A DNA stretch of 64,000 nucleotides from NCBI RefSeq assembly GCF_026914265.1, contig NC_069124.1, positions 5,324,713-5,388,712 on the forward strand, in the 5' to 3' direction. Below, one piece after another: positions 1 through 13,295 of the stretch. The position numbers were made by a program, and so were the translations under genes. Source of the DNA: Mya arenaria. Lineage: Eukaryota; Mollusca; Bivalvia; Myida; Myidae. The stretch's first letter is position 1, and each line of letters begins with the position of its first letter. Below the pieces are notes generated by a model that made no database searches, was not told the origin of the DNA, and was given only the letters and a program-made list of their open reading frames with translations.

Positions 1-9
1 TATATCATT

Positions 10-428
10 GTGACCCGGGCTATTCTGTGTTTGTACATGTATGTCATTGTGACCCGGGCTATTCTGTGTTTGTACATGTATGTCATTGTGACCCGGGCTA
101 TTCTGTGTTTGTACATGTATGTCATTGTGACCAGGGCTATTCTGTGTTTGTACATGTATGTCATTGTGACCAGGGCTATTCTGTGTTTGTACATGTATGT
201 CATTGTGACCCGGGCTATTCTGTGTTTGAACATGTATGTCATTGTGACCCGGGCTATTCTGTGTTTGTACATGTATGTCATTGTGACCCGGGCTATTCTG
301 TGTTTGTACATGTATGTCATTGTGACCCGGGCTATTCTGTGTTTGTACATGTATGTCATTGTGTCCCGGGCTATTCTGTGTTTGTACATGTATGTCATTG
401 TGACCCGGGCTATTCTGTGTTTGTACAT
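10..428. repeat. 39-bp minisatellite, about 10.7 copies
   Basis: A head-to-tail array of a 39-bp unit (core gtgacccgggctattctgtg followed by tttgtacatgtatgtcatt) with very few substitutions between copies. The period is a multiple of three and no copy has a stop in two frames, so it gives long open frames (13-residue periodicity) that are a by-product of the repeat. It ends about 70 bases before the first flippase exon and so lies in an intron of that gene. Confidence 0.95.
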
Positions 429-500
429 CTCCTCTTGGCAGATAGTAGAAAATGTTACTGTGCCTCTAATGCATGTTGCCTGGCTCGCTGTATATTGCAG

Positions 501-3500
501 TTTTGGTTTGCATTACAAAACGGATTCTCTGGACAAATCCTCTTTGAACGATGGACAATCGGATTCTATAATGTGGTATGTAGAAAAAATGTAGATCTAA
601 TTGCTACTGGACTAATGTGTTATTAATAACATATATTGCTTGATGAGCTGTAATCTTACTAAAATACTTAACCTTTAGAAACTTATCCTCTAAATCTAAA
701 TTTCTATCCAAACCTGCATGTATATTGTTATATAGAAAGCATTTAAGTACAAAAAATGTGTTTGTTTAACTGTAATTTTTGAAATGTATTTGAGACTATT
801 CAGGTGTTTGAAATGCTGACTAGATTCCCAATTAAATACCCATATCAGACTCTAATCGGCTTCATTTTGAATTAAACAAAATATTTTATAAATTTTAATG
901 TTCTCAACCTTAAATTTATTATAAACATACAGTATTATGTAGTTTATGTTTGTTTCAGATTTTCACTGCCGCGCCACCGCTAGCCATGGGTCTGTTTGAT
1001 CGATACTGTAATGCTGAAAACAGACTAAGATTTCCAGAGTTGTATAAATATTCACAAAATGCTCAACAATTCAATGTTAAAGTAAGCTGGAATTCATGTT
1101 TAACTTTTTAAACACAAATGATTTATCTTTAAACCTTGACAGATGTTCTTTGTCATTCTAATCAAGTGTAAATGGTCACTAACAATGAGTAACAATAAAT
1201 TCTTCTAAGGTTATATTGAATTGAAAATGATCATAGGTTTATTAATTAAGAATATGTCTTTTGATATGAAATTGCGTTTGGAGATGTTAGCGCCTATGAA
1301 CCTTTGTGATTTAGTAGAAATTGTTTAATTTCATGAGGGTTTTATTTTTCACGATTCTATCACGTCATTAATCAAAATCGTTGATCAGTAAGGTACACTG
1401 TTTTCAAACTGCCCTTCATATGGAAGTATTATATATCAACATGGTATTTGCAAATAGTTAACCTTGAAAAATATCTCACAATGAAATTCATTTAAGGTAA
1501 ATATTCAAATATTTCAGGTATTTTGGATGTGGATAGCCAACGCCATTTATCATTCCATTCTCCTCTTCTGGATGCCTATCCTAGCTCTACAACAAGGTAA
1601 TGGTTAAATGATCATGGCATTGTAAGAGTCGAGGCGTGTGTTGTATATTGGTACCCAAGACGTTGTTGGTTTGAGCCCACCAGGTTTCTTTTGGCCTTTC
1701 TACCCAGGAAATGTACTTGATCAGGATACTTTAAGCTCATCATGAAATAAATTAGTATAAACTTAACTAAACATGCCATATATGTTCTTACAATGATGAG
1801 CAAGCTTTACATAACTATGTCAGTTTGGGGATTGGGTATTTGAATTTAATCATAGTTTACATTGAAGTTTTTCTAAGAAGAACCGAATTTGGCTTAATTG
1901 TTGAACTGCAAGCGTTAAAAGTTATTTTTATTTTTGTAAGCTATGAATTAAAATTTAGCCATACATGTTTTTTTCCCATTCCAGATGTAGCCTTCTCTGA
2001 CGGCAAAGTTGGAAATTACCTATTTGTAGGAAACTTTGTCTATACAGTAAGTTACTGAATATTTTGTGTCTTTTTTGAGTCAAGTATGATTTTTTAAAAA
2101 TAAGATGCTCTCTTTTTGATGAAGTTGTGATATAATTTGAACACTTATTTTTGCTCTATTTCAGTATGTAGTTGTGACAGTGTGTCTCAAAGCTGGACTA
2201 GAGACGAGTGCCTGGACCTGGGTATGTCATAAACTTTCATATCCATTTAAAATGTTAAAAAATAATGCTTTCAAACGCTAAATGTGCTTCAGAAGGGGAC
2301 CAATAGACAGACGGTTGCCAAGCGATTGTTGAAAGAAAATGTTTCAGTGTTAGATCGCAAGAAATTTCACCTCATGAACACCAAAAGTAAATATTCTACA
2401 TGTACAATACACCTTATGGTGCTCACTTGGTGAGATATTATTTACAGGGTTATTGGGTGACCCAATATGGGATATACTGGGCAATGGTAACCATATCGGA
2501 TGAGAGCGAAGCTCAAACCCGAATGTGGTTGCCTGCGCCCCTTATATCCCATATCAGGTCACCTACTACGTAATGTATATATCATGTCGACAACCTCTTT
2601 ACATGTTTAATTGTTTCATTTATTCATCGGAATATTCATCAGAAAATAAACGCCATTTTGGTACGATATAAATTTGGTGACTTAATATGGAAAAATAGTC
2701 CTGATATTTTGTGATCTTTCATTGAAACAATTACCCTCTCGCTTTAGTCATTTTAAGCATGATGTTTTGTTTGTTTTTGTCCATAGATAATGGCAAAGCC
2801 TTTAGATTTACTCAGTCTTTTCACTAACATGCAAGAAGCAAATGTCATCTGTTTTGCTTGAATGTTTTTTCCATTTATTCCCTCTATAACTAAGAAAACT
2901 GTGATGGGCTTTTTTAATATAATTTTATGCTGATAAGGCAGTTATGATAGCCTTCTTATTTCTGTTCCTGATTGTGTATAAGATATCAGTGTAATGTAAC
3001 CATGCTATATTGTTTCCCAGCTCACCCACCTGGCAATATGGGGCAGTATAGCCTCCTGGTTCCTGTTCCTGATTGTATACAGCCATGTATACCCACACAT
3101 CAACTTAGCTCCGGAGATGCTTGGAATGGTAAGTTCTAGGATCTTTTGGGCTCCCCAATATTTCTGTCTTACATGTTGACTTCATTAAAAAATATCCTTG
3201 CCAAAAATATACACACAAAAGTAGCAGAAAGGTTGTTCTGTCTAGTGTCTCCAGGATACATGGTGTACCATGCTTGATGGACAGTGTATTTGCAGAACAA
3301 CAGTTAAAGAATATTTTCAATAGCTGAATGACGCTTAGATGACAATTCCTAATATTGTAGATGTGTAGCAACTGAAATGGCATGTTTTATGCTGGAGCTG
3401 ATTGTGTAAAATGCTTTATTTCAGGACAGTATGGTTCTGGGGTGCTCCATATTCTGGATGGGCCTACTGCTCATTCCCTTCACCTGCCTCATCAGAGACA

Positions 3501-6500
3501 TCGCTTGGAAAGTGTATGTATCCTCCTACCATTTGTCACCAAGTCTTTCAAAGATTGTCTCTTCTGGTTGTTTGTTAACAAAAGAAAGCAGTATTGGTAT
3601 AGATTTCTGGTATGGAAAAACTTTTCTGAAATTTGCTCAATAAAGAAAAACAAGTTAAGTTAAGAATTATTAATCTAGAATGGTCAGTGTGTTGAATGCT
3701 TTAGGAACTCATTGATACCCATCAGTGCTGGTACCTCCTTAGCACAAGTATGACTGTTTAGTTCATAATTCCACCATTTATCCTAGTATACAATGTTTTT
3801 ATTATGTGTACGATTGGAATCTAATATTGCAGGTTGCGGCGTACGATGTTCAAGACGTTACGTGAGAAAGTACAGGAGGCAGAGATTGCCCACGTCGACC
3901 CGACGACAATCGTCCTTCAAACCACCAAGAAAAGGTACTGGATCAACATATGGTTATGAATTATGTTTGAAAGTAATTAAATGATGTTCAATATTCTAAA
4001 TAAAAAGGTTTAGGGTGAAGAGAAAGCTGATATCAACCAGACAACCATTTTGTCCTCAAAACTACAAAGTAAAGCTACAAGGAAAGCTGTAGAAACCTCT
4101 TAATTGTATATATTACCATCCCTGCTGTTCATGTCTCATTAGTTGTCGATTTAAAAGAAACTGAATGTATTCCATCAATGGATCAGCAGTTGAGAAACGT
4201 ACCATTGGACACATTCGAATTTTAATTTAACCATTTTTGTACTGGAAGAGAGGCATACATAAAAGTATGAATTCTAAGTGGTGTATATTGTTTGTCCCTA
4301 GGCTAACGGAAACAGCCCGTCTTCTCCGGAATGTATTCTCCCGATCCATGAACCGAGTTCCCACCCAGGACCAACCTCGTAAGTTAACGGCTCATCAAAT
4401 TCATATAAACCATTGGTAGACTTTCTATAGTGAAATTTGGTTCACCTTCAAGTTTGGTTAAGATTTTATCATTTGAATAATTCATACTCAAGTTGGCATT
4501 ACTAAAATTAGTACCTTAATCATTTCTTACTTTCTTGCTGTTTTTTCTTCATAACATTGTTAATGTCTTGCTTTTGTTAAAAGAAAATCAACCTTTGTGT
4601 GTTACTGATAAATGAAATGAGTGTACAATTGATTGTGTTTAAATTCAGTTCAGGTATAACGTAATGGACCAGTAGCCTAAGTAATTATTGAGACATTTTG
4701 TGATGTTTTAGTGGGGGTTTACCAGTTAATCCATTGGATGACACAACCATGGGCTTATATTCATTTACAAAATTTAGTCAACTGATTGTTTGTTTGACAA
4801 CTGGCGTCTGGTCAATTAACTGATACTAGTCTAGGCGCTTAACATACAAATTAAACTTACTCCATACCTGTTATGTGTAACAACAATGGTTGATGACTTC
4901 ATTGTTACTTTTATGTTTTAAATTTTGTTATTGTTGTTGTTGAATGAATGTCACTGTTTTCTAACAGAACCATCACCAACACCCTCCAGAGTCTCTCGTT
5001 AGTATAAACTTAAACTTCCATACTGCATCATGTATAGCCATGCTTAATACTGAAGATAGCTTTTAATAAGCAGTGAGTGGTAATATTCTCACATATATAT
5101 TTCTATTCCATCAAGTCTTGAATTGAAAACTTTTGTGTAAAAAGTAGAATATCATATATTTTGCGGTAATGGTCAAAACATAAATTCCATGAAAAAAGCA
5201 CCTTACAAATTTAAAGCAATCTTCAGTATCGAGATTTCGTGCACAGAACACAACCAGATGCCTCATTGCGTAGAACTATCTGAATGAATATCGTCATCTG
5301 TTTGGATTACAACAAGCAAAGGTTTTAACTTCATGTGGTCTTGTATAGTTTGACTGAAAATGGCATTAAAATTGGCAGAAAGGCAGAGTTGTAGCCTGAT
5401 ACATTTAATAGTAAGAGCATGTCTGCTCCATATCTCTTGAACCTTTGGATAGATTTTGAATAAGTTACCACAAATGTTCATCATACTGAGACAATGTGTA
5501 GAGCACATGTAATAACCAGCTAGGTTCAAGGTCAAGGTTACACTTGGTCAAATGTCATATAAATACATTTTTTATCTGCTCCATATCACTTAAAATCACT
5601 CTCCATGAATGTTCACCATATTGAGTTGATCTGCAGAGTGCATGTTACCACCAGCTCAGTTCAAGTTCAAAGTCACACTTAGAGGTCAAAGGTCATATGA
5701 CTAAATTTCGTGTCCACTCCATATCTCTTGAACCCCTTGAAGGATTTTGAATTAACTCTGCACAAATGTTAACCATATTGAGATGATGTGCAGTGGGTTA
5801 GGACTACCAAAACAACCGCCTAGTTTCCGAATGGAAATAGTTTACCATTCTTTTGTCCAGATGGCCTATGAGGTATTCATGACTTGTACAGTAAAATATG
5901 AATAATGATGAAAATTATTGCATTTAGAAAAGGCCACATGCAGTTATTCCTTATTTGCATCCAATGCATTGTTTTAAATTTGATTGAAATCAAAACATAC
6001 AGACTTTGTATCTTGCTTTACCATTCAACTTTTATACTTGTATTAGGTAGCACCCACATTTCAGGACAGAAATCATCTGTTACAGTTGTTTAGGTACTTT
6101 GCATGAAAAACAATTCATTAATAATAGGAGTAAAACCATAACAGGAACTTAATAATTTGGTACTCCGGTCTAAGTATAACATGATCTAGAAATTATAGTT
6201 ATTGGATGTTGGATCTAAGTATAACAAGATCAGAATATTTCGAGGTATTTGTACACTGTGTGTCGAAATGTAAAAATTGATACAGTAAACAAAACAGTAT
6301 ACATGTAGGTGAAAGTGTTGCATGAGATGTTATGTGAAAAAACCTAAATAGAAAATGCTTTAAATGCTCCTTTCTATGACCTTTAACCTTTAATGACATA
6401 TTACATATATAAACGGTGAACACAGTTTTGCATTCTCTTAAATACTAATATGTCTAACTTGCTAGCCTACTCGAGGGATCTAGTAATATAGAGTCGGTAT

Positions 6501-9500
6501 GGTATGCTAACAGAAGTAGTTATTTGGAGTTGGGATATTTTACTGGAAAGAAGTTGACACCACACATCCTTCACCTTTTTCCAATGAAAAAAGAAAAAAT
6601 ATGGTCAGGTCTTATCATTTTGGAGCCCGAACCAGGGCTGGTATTCAATATTGGTCTTTATTGGATCTCAGAACGATGTAGCTAATCGGATTACTTGTTA
6701 TTTAAAACTGACCAATAGAGTGAATGAACTCAATGATGTATAGGATTAACTTAATTTAATTATATTGAATACCACCCCAGAAAGGAATATAGGGTCATTT
6801 TCTTAGGGCTATATAAGAGCTATGCTTTAAAGCATGTTTCACAGTCTACCGCATCAGTCTGCTCCTTGTTGATATAAGAAAAATAATCTCACCCTGTCCT
6901 GCATCAGTTTACATTGATCATCTTATAGAGCAGTTGGTATATGTTCATCAAATCTCACTCATAGGATCATTTCAGACAATTCATTGCTGGCATGTAGTCA
7001 AATCACTCTAGAACTATTTCTGAAGTTATTCCCCTTGATGACATTTTTATACCCCCGACAAACAAAGTTTGAAAGGGGTATATTGGAGTCACCCTGTGGT
7101 TGGTCGGTAGGTCGGTCTGTCCGTTGCAATTTACCTTGTCCGAAGCATAACTTAAAAACTACGGGATGGAATTGGATTAAACTTCATATAATTGTAGAGC
7201 ATAATGAGAGGAAGTGCAGTGTACAATAACCATAACTCTATTCTTGCTAATTACTGAGTTATTTCCCTTTGTTACTTTTTTTTTGTCCAGAGCATAACTT
7301 GAATAGTTCTGGATGGAATTCATTAGAAATTCATTCAATGGTAAAGCACAATGAGAGGAAGTGCAGTGTTCAAGAACCATAACTCTACTTTAGCTAATTA
7401 CTGAGTTATTGCCCTTTATTTGTATTTTTTGCTGTCAATTTTTTTTTCCAGACATTAACTTCCAAACTACTAGATGGAATTTATTGAAAATTCATACAAT
7501 GGTAAAGCACAATGAGAGCAAGTGCAGTGCACAAGAACCATAACTCTATTTTAGCTTAATTACAGAGTTATGGCCTTAAATACTTTTTTTCTTGTCCCCA
7601 GCATAACTTGAAAACTTTTGGATGGAATTTAATAAGGCTTCATACAGTGATAGATCATAATGAGAGGAAGTGCAGTGTACAGGAACCGCAATTCTATTTC
7701 AGCTAATTACAGAGTTACTGCCCTTTGTTACTTTTTCTTGTTCGGAGCTTAACTTGAAAACTATTGGATGGAATTTAATAAAACTTCACACAGTGATAGA
7801 TCATAATGAGAGGAAGTGCAGTGTACAGGAACCGCAATTCTATTTCAGCCAATTACAGAGTTATTGCCCTTTGTTACTTTTTTCTTGCAATTTACCTTGT
7901 CTGGAGCATAACTTAAAAACTACTGGATGGAATTGGATTAAACTACATACAATGTTAGAGCATAATGTGAGGAAGTGCAGTGAACAATAACCATAACTAT
8001 ATTCTTGCTTATTACTGAGTTATTGCCCTTTGTTACTTTTTTTTGTCCGGAGTATAACTTGAAAAGTACTGGATGGAATTCATTGGAACTTCATACAGTG
8101 GTAAAGCACAATGAGAGCAAGTGCAGTGCACAAGAACCATAACTCTATTTTAGCTTAATTACAGAGTTATTGCCTTTAATACTTTTTTCTTGTCCCGAGC
8201 ATGACTTGAAAACTATTGGATGGAATTTAATAAAGCTTCATACAGTGATAGATCATAATGAGAGGAAGTGCAGTGTACTGGAACCGCAATTCTATTTCAG
8301 CCAATTACAGAGTTATTGCCCTTTGTTACTTTTTTCTTGTCCGGAGCATAACTAGAAAACTACCGGATGGAATGTAATAAAACTTTATACAATGGTACAG
8401 CACAATGAGGAGTTCAGTGTACATGAATCATTACACTATTTTAGCAAATTACAATGACGATAGTCCATAAAATAAAGTTGTCATTTATAGGTTGGCTTTC
8501 CAAATAGTTGACTGCAATTTCATATCAGGGCGGCATTCGGGGGTATTAATCACCTTCAGTGATAGCTCTAGTTTATTTAACAATATGTTGACCACATCTC
8601 TCAGACTTAATCTTTGAATTAGTTATGCACCTTGCTGAAATTAGAAAAGCAACAATGTTCAATGTAAATGAAATTTTTTAATATCATACACAAAAATGAA
8701 ATCCGACTCCTGTATCCAGGTAGCCTCTGGGAGTATTTATCACTCTTGTTCAACTTATTTTGATTTCTTCTACCCATCATATGAATATGGTAAAGAAAAA
8801 TGGTGATCAGAGTTATTTAAATGTTTGATGTTGGGGTTTTCAATTACAGTATATGAGATAAAAGGTTTTTATTCATTGTTTTTTCCCATCTTATTATTTC
8901 CACTTGCATTATAGGCTATGGCTTTGATTAAATATCTTCCATTCAAATCATGTGTACTTCCTGAACTATAAAGGCTGATTATTATATTAAAGTTACTGTA
9001 GCAATTAATTTATAAACTATAAAGTTCAAGGGTTTAAACCACTAAGTGACATTAAAGTTTTGGTAACTTCTAGCCTAAGGCCAGGATATTTATAATTATT
9101 TATATCAAGCAATGCTTAATGCATCTGTTATCTACATTTCAGATGGTTTTGCCTTTTCCCAGGAGGAGCATGGCTCAATTGCACAGGTACAGTGTTGGTT
9201 GAGAATTTGTTTTGTAAATGTTAACAATCAGTTAAATTCAATCATCCTTTTAGAAGAAAAATTTGAGGTATTGACATAGCTTTAGTGTCAGAGCCGGCAT
9301 TGATATCTTGTGCAACAACTTAAAGCTTTTCCATAACAAAAAAATAAATATTTGCATGAAGAGTGATACACATGTTGCCAGAGAAAATATGCACATTTAA
9401 ATCAAGGTCCATTACTCTGACTGTAAGCATTATCAAGTTATGCCCCCTTTTTCAACTGTAGAGACAACAGACAAGCCTACACGTTACCTCTTTGGGCCTC

Positions 9501-10018
9501 TGGTTAAGTACATTTATTTGCAGGGACCAGCAAGAAAACATGTGGGCAAAAACCTTAACAGGCTTGAGCAGTTGAAGAAAGTTAAACAGAGTAAAACTTG
9601 TATACATATGTTATCAACATCTGTGGTTTTTCAAAGAAAATGGTGCACAAAAACGTCAACCTGAGCTATTACTCAAAACTGTTGAAAATATCTAAATAAA
9701 ACTTGGTACATATGTTGCCAGTAACAATGCATTCATGTTCTGCAAGGCCAATACTATAGGCCCAGTAGTTGTCGAGAGATACCATTTGTTCGAATAGGGT
9801 GAAAACAGCTAGCATTGGCGTTTGTTCCATGGCACTAGTTTTAATTACATGACGCACAAGAAGTTCTGAAAGAAGGTATTACCAATGTCGTCCATAAAGA
9901 AGTGATCTTGCTCTCTCTAAAGTATGCTACATAGGATATTACATATTGTGTATCATTGTTTCAGGCGGAGCTTATTCGTGTATATGACACAACCAAAGAG
10001 AAACCCCAGGGCCACTAG
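501..10018 (+). CDS. ATP8A1: Phospholipid-transporting P4-ATPase, ATP8A1/2-like (C-terminal part, 5' end outside window)
   Basis: C-terminal 299 residues of an aminophospholipid flippase, which moves phosphatidylserine to the cytosolic leaflet together with a CDC50 subunit. Exons: 501-575, 959-1081, 1518-1596, 1985-2046, 2165-2221, 3021-3128, 3425-3513, 3833-3934, 4302-4378, 4968-4997, 9143-9186, 9965-10018 (stop TAG). They total 300 codons in one phase-consistent frame. Family hallmarks seen in order: [64 protein letters not shown] and CLIRDIAWK, covering the last membrane helices. The tail has [11 protein letters not shown], the conserved G(F/Y)AFS motif known to mediate C-terminal autoinhibition in Drs2/ATP8A, and ends in the [10 protein letters not shown] signature. 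The catalytic DKTGT region lies upstream of the window. ATP8A1 and ATP8A2 cannot be told apart here. Introns hold several repeat elements; the last two introns are the largest. Confidence 0.94.
2455..2563. mobile_element. Short hairpin element (MITE-like relic) in flippase intron
   Basis: About 21 bases at the left end (ggtgacccaatatgggatat) match the reverse complement of the right end (tatatcccatatcaggtcac) with two mismatches, around a short centre. This is a foldback typical of a small non-autonomous DNA element. No clear target duplication was found. Confidence 0.55.
4968..4997 (+). other. Candidate 30-bp cassette microexon of the flippase
   Basis: Flanked by ctaacag and gttagt, it encodes ten residues ([10 protein letters not shown] across the junctions). 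Length 30 and phase 1 on both sides mean that including or skipping it keeps the frame. It sits in the flexible tail just before the GFAFS autoinhibitory motif. The donor is weaker than consensus, which fits optional use. Only transcripts could show that it is used. Confidence 0.55.
5420..5810. repeat. Diverged ~150-bp tandem repeat
   Basis: Three diverged copies begin with ctccatatctcttgaac-like sequence at about 5427, 5578 and 5715. Each continues through a shared aaatgttca(c/t)catattgag block and a caaggtcaaggt/caaaggtcatatg block. It lies in the large penultimate intron of the flippase gene. No coding capacity. Confidence 0.65.
6635..6778. mobile_element. 144-bp MITE, copy 1 (GGTATTCAATAT termini)
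   Basis: The left end gggctggtattcaatatt and the right end tatattgaataccacccc are imperfect inverted repeats. A second copy with the same termini lies at 10714-10857 in the 3' flank of the same gene. No coding capacity. The superfamily is not assigned because no convincing target duplication is visible. Confidence 0.65.
7049..8546. mobile_element. TIR-bounded element with internal ~150-bp tandem array
   Basis: It begins atacccccga and ends tcgggggtat, a perfect 10-bp inverted repeat. After a head with ggtcggtaggtcggtctgtc it carries about nine copies of a ~150-bp unit. Each unit contains gtccggagcataacttgaaa, aactactggatggaatt, cataatgagaggaagtgcag and attacagagttattgccctt-like blocks. Unit starts fall near 7137, 7287, 7444, 7593, 7740, 7898, 8044, 8192 and 8339. 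It is non-coding; apparent open frames inside repeat with the unit. It lies in the penultimate flippase intron. Confidence 0.7.
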
Positions 10019-10713
10019 GAGAAGGGACCATGGCTGGTAGAGTTTTAGAGCCCTCAGTTGATAGGGATTTTAGAAACTCATTGACTGACAGATGAATGTG
10101 AAGTCTTCTGGGACCATGCTTGACTGAAATTAACTATCCCACAGATATATGACGAGAATTGATAAACCCACTTATATAGCAACATTGAATTTCCCACCGA
10201 TGCTACAGATATTGAAAAAATGAAACCTTTAGAAAATATTGGAATTTATTGAATCAAGTTTTCAAGATCAGCTTGATTGGCTCAATTTGTTTGTTATGAA
10301 AAGTGTAAAACAAATTGATGTGAATGAAAAAAGCTGAGAAGAAGCACATGAAGCTATGGAAACACCTCTATGCCAGACTCTTTAATAAGAATTCATGGGT
10401 GTTGATGTTTTCTTAAAATCAACACAACCACACCTGGATATATGTATATATTGAAAATGTTGTGGGCACCATCTCACAACCTTTCCTTACTGCATTTTGC
10501 AGTTTATGTGCAATATTTATTTGGTGTTTTGAAGTTGTCTTTGGTTGTGTTTTCTTAATTGTGATATTGTATTTGAACTTCAGATATGATTATCATAAAG
10601 ATAATAATATACTTAGAAATTAGTGTAGGAAGAATCTAGATGTGTTTATCATTTCATTATGTTAAACCATTGGCCCATACTTGTGCTCTGATTTTGGATG
10701 TGAAGATTGGCCC

Positions 10714-10857
10714 GGGCCAGTATTCAATATTGATCTTATCCTTTTCCTTAGACATGCCTTATTGATTCCATTCAGTCTATTGGTCAGTTAAATGTACAGG
10801 CCAATCAAAACACTTAAATTCTAATCTTAAATTTAAGTTGGTCATTGAATACGGCCA
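10714..10857. mobile_element. 144-bp MITE, copy 2 (GTATTCAAT termini)
   Basis: The left end gggccagtattcaatattga and the right end ttggtcattgaatacggcc are inverted repeats of the same type as at 6635-6778. The interior is A/T-rich and non-coding. The two copies have diverged, so this is an old insertion. Confidence 0.6.
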
Positions 10858-12089
10858 GAGAGGTTAGGAATCAGATTATTTGTGACTTCATGAAGTCATA
10901 GCACATGGTACTATCCCTTTATGAAGTACAGTGTGTTTTTCTCTCTCCATTTTATGAATGAGGCCGGACTCTTTTTACTTGGTAAAACTGTGTAATTTTT
11001 TAACCTTAATTGGGAATTAATATTGTCTAGAATGCGCAAAAAATACACAGATCAGATAAAAGAATGTTGTATTATTTCAGTTCTCCAATACAAAAATGGT
11101 TCGGAGGTCTTTTTTTAAATTAAATTTGATTTTTTTTTTTATTCCCCAAAACGTAAAACAAGGAATTTCATTTTTACATTTGAGAAAAAGTTTCAGCATC
11201 GTGGATGCCTTGATTGGGCCCTATATAGGTCAGAAAAAAATAATGTGACCATTCAGTATGAGACAAAAAAACAACAACAATATCAGCGCACCTGTTGTTC
11301 TGTTTGGATCTTGTTTTATTGAGAGTTTTACTGTTCATTATGTAATGGATTTATCAGTGCTTAAGTATTGTTTCCAATGTCTTACTGTATTTCCTGCTGC
11401 TGTGGGCATGCATTTAAACTACAGGATGTTTTCAAGTGTTGAAAATGTGTTGAAAGTGTTGTTATTTCAAGATTTTTTTATTTAACCCCATGTTGAATTA
11501 ACCAGTAATTACAAATAGCAGTTAGATTATGTTGAAAAGCCCTGTACTATTAAATGGTCTTTTATGAACTTGAAATGCTCAGTATTTGTACATGAAATGC
11601 TACCGGAGATATATTAAAACAGTTTTATCATGTTTAGTACTGTTGTTATAAAGTAGTGTATACTGATTTAATAGTCATTAATTTTCTAACTGTATAATAT
11701 TTCCATTGTAAGATGTCGTTCACTGACTTGTTTTATAATACAGAATTCAGTGAAGCCTTGTTGTATATTATAAGTTTAATGTGATAGATGTTTTATATAT
11801 ATTTTTGTCTTTTAACTTTTCTGGTTGTAAATTCTGACTGTTTGCTCTGTATGATTGAACTTTTAAAATATACAATTTGAGAACATGCACTGAAAATAAT
11901 AAACAGTTTTCTGGTGGGGTGGGGGAAGAGGATAAGGGGTGAAAATAAATATGAGGTATTGCAATAGATTTGGTGTCATCTTTATTATTGTTCAAAAGCT
12001 TTAACGTTGGCCATTACGCCAAAAACCATTCAAGACGTAGTACACAGACCGCATCAACATCATCATGTCTATACCAGTGACACTCTGTA

Positions 12090-12325
12090 CACGTGCATCA
12101 ACACCCATCCCCCGTGCTTCAAGATCCATCCCCCGTGCTTCAAGATCCATCCCCGTGCATCAAGACCAATCCCCTGTGCTTCAAGATCCATCCCCCGTGC
12201 TTCAATACCCATTCCACGTGCATCAACACCCATCCCCTGTGCATCAAGACCCATTCCATGTGCATTGAGACCCATCCCCATGCATCAAGACCCATCCCAG
12301 GTGTATCAAGACCCATCCCCCGTTA
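12090..12325. repeat. ~21-bp minisatellite
   Basis: About eleven imperfect copies of gtgcatcaagacccatcccc. Because the unit is 21 bases, it opens long frames on both strands; none has a gene context. Confidence 0.9.
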
Positions 12326-13019
12326 TGGTCTGATCAAGACAAATGAGCGGTGGCATCCTCTTGCAGTTGTTTATTCAACTATTTTAACAAGACATTCAAC
12401 ATGATTTACAGTTGCCACAGTTGCCACACTCCCTTTCAGCATGGCAGCAGTACCACTTTTCTAGACTTTACAGTCAGCTATTAAATACAGTGCATTTATC
12501 TACTGTTACATTCAACTTATATTGTTAAAATAAAGTACCAGTAGCTATTCAAAATGTAAAAGTCAGCTATTTATTACAGTGCATTTATCTATTACATCTA
12601 TGTTATATTATATTCAACATATATTGTTAAAATACCTTAAAATATTGGTCCAGATCATTAAACAGAAGTTATAGATAATTCAACTTTTGTTACAGTACAA
12701 GGTAATCAGCTTCTGTGGTCAGTCTGACTGCAGACATCAGTTCTAGTACAATAACTGCCATTGCATTTTGAATATAACACCTGTGTTTGCCAATAGATTC
12801 CATATCATACACTCATGTCCAGCAAACATGTGTTATTAATTGATTATAAAATATATCCACTCTATGAGCCTTGTGGTATGTCAAACTATGGTCATTAAAT
12901 ACAGATAAAAAAAGAGAAGTTTGCTTGAGGTATGTTTGAATGTATCTCTGTTTTATATATAAGTTTTATTTATTAATATATTCAACTGTCCAAACAATAA
13001 TATTACAGCGCAGATCTGT

Positions 13020-13295
13020 ATATGGTATACATGTATGTATTGTATTCATGAATGTATTCTATAAATGCATGTAATGTACACATGTATATATTCTATACAT
13101 GTTGGTATTCTATAAGTATGCATTATATACATTTGTGTATTCTTTAAATGTATGTAATGTGCATAAGTATATATTATATACATGTATGTATTAGAGTGTA
13201 TGTATGCATTCTAAATGTATGTATCCTATACATGTATGTATTGTATATGTTGGTATTCTATACATGCATGTATTCTATACATGTTTGCGTTGCCA
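13020..13295. repeat. Imperfect tatacatgtatgtattc simple repeat
   Basis: A run of degenerate copies of a 17-25-base unit based on tatacatgtatgtattc. It just precedes the distal AATAAA. Low-complexity sequence without coding evidence. Confidence 0.8.

Noticed and set aside
1-428. CRISPR-like array
   Set aside because: Units are contiguous with no unique spacers, in an animal genome; the same applies to the other minisatellites.
10-626. Two overlapping long open frames with 13-residue repeats
   Set aside because: They follow from the 39-bp minisatellite unit. Only the small 501-575 segment at the end is real coding sequence, as a flippase exon.
6984-8355. Several open frames of 60-106 codons with shared peptides
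   Set aside because: They translate the 150-bp repeat units in different frames.
12007-12404. Open frames on both strands over the 21-bp array
   Set aside because: Repeat by-product with no splice context, and the two strands mirror each other.
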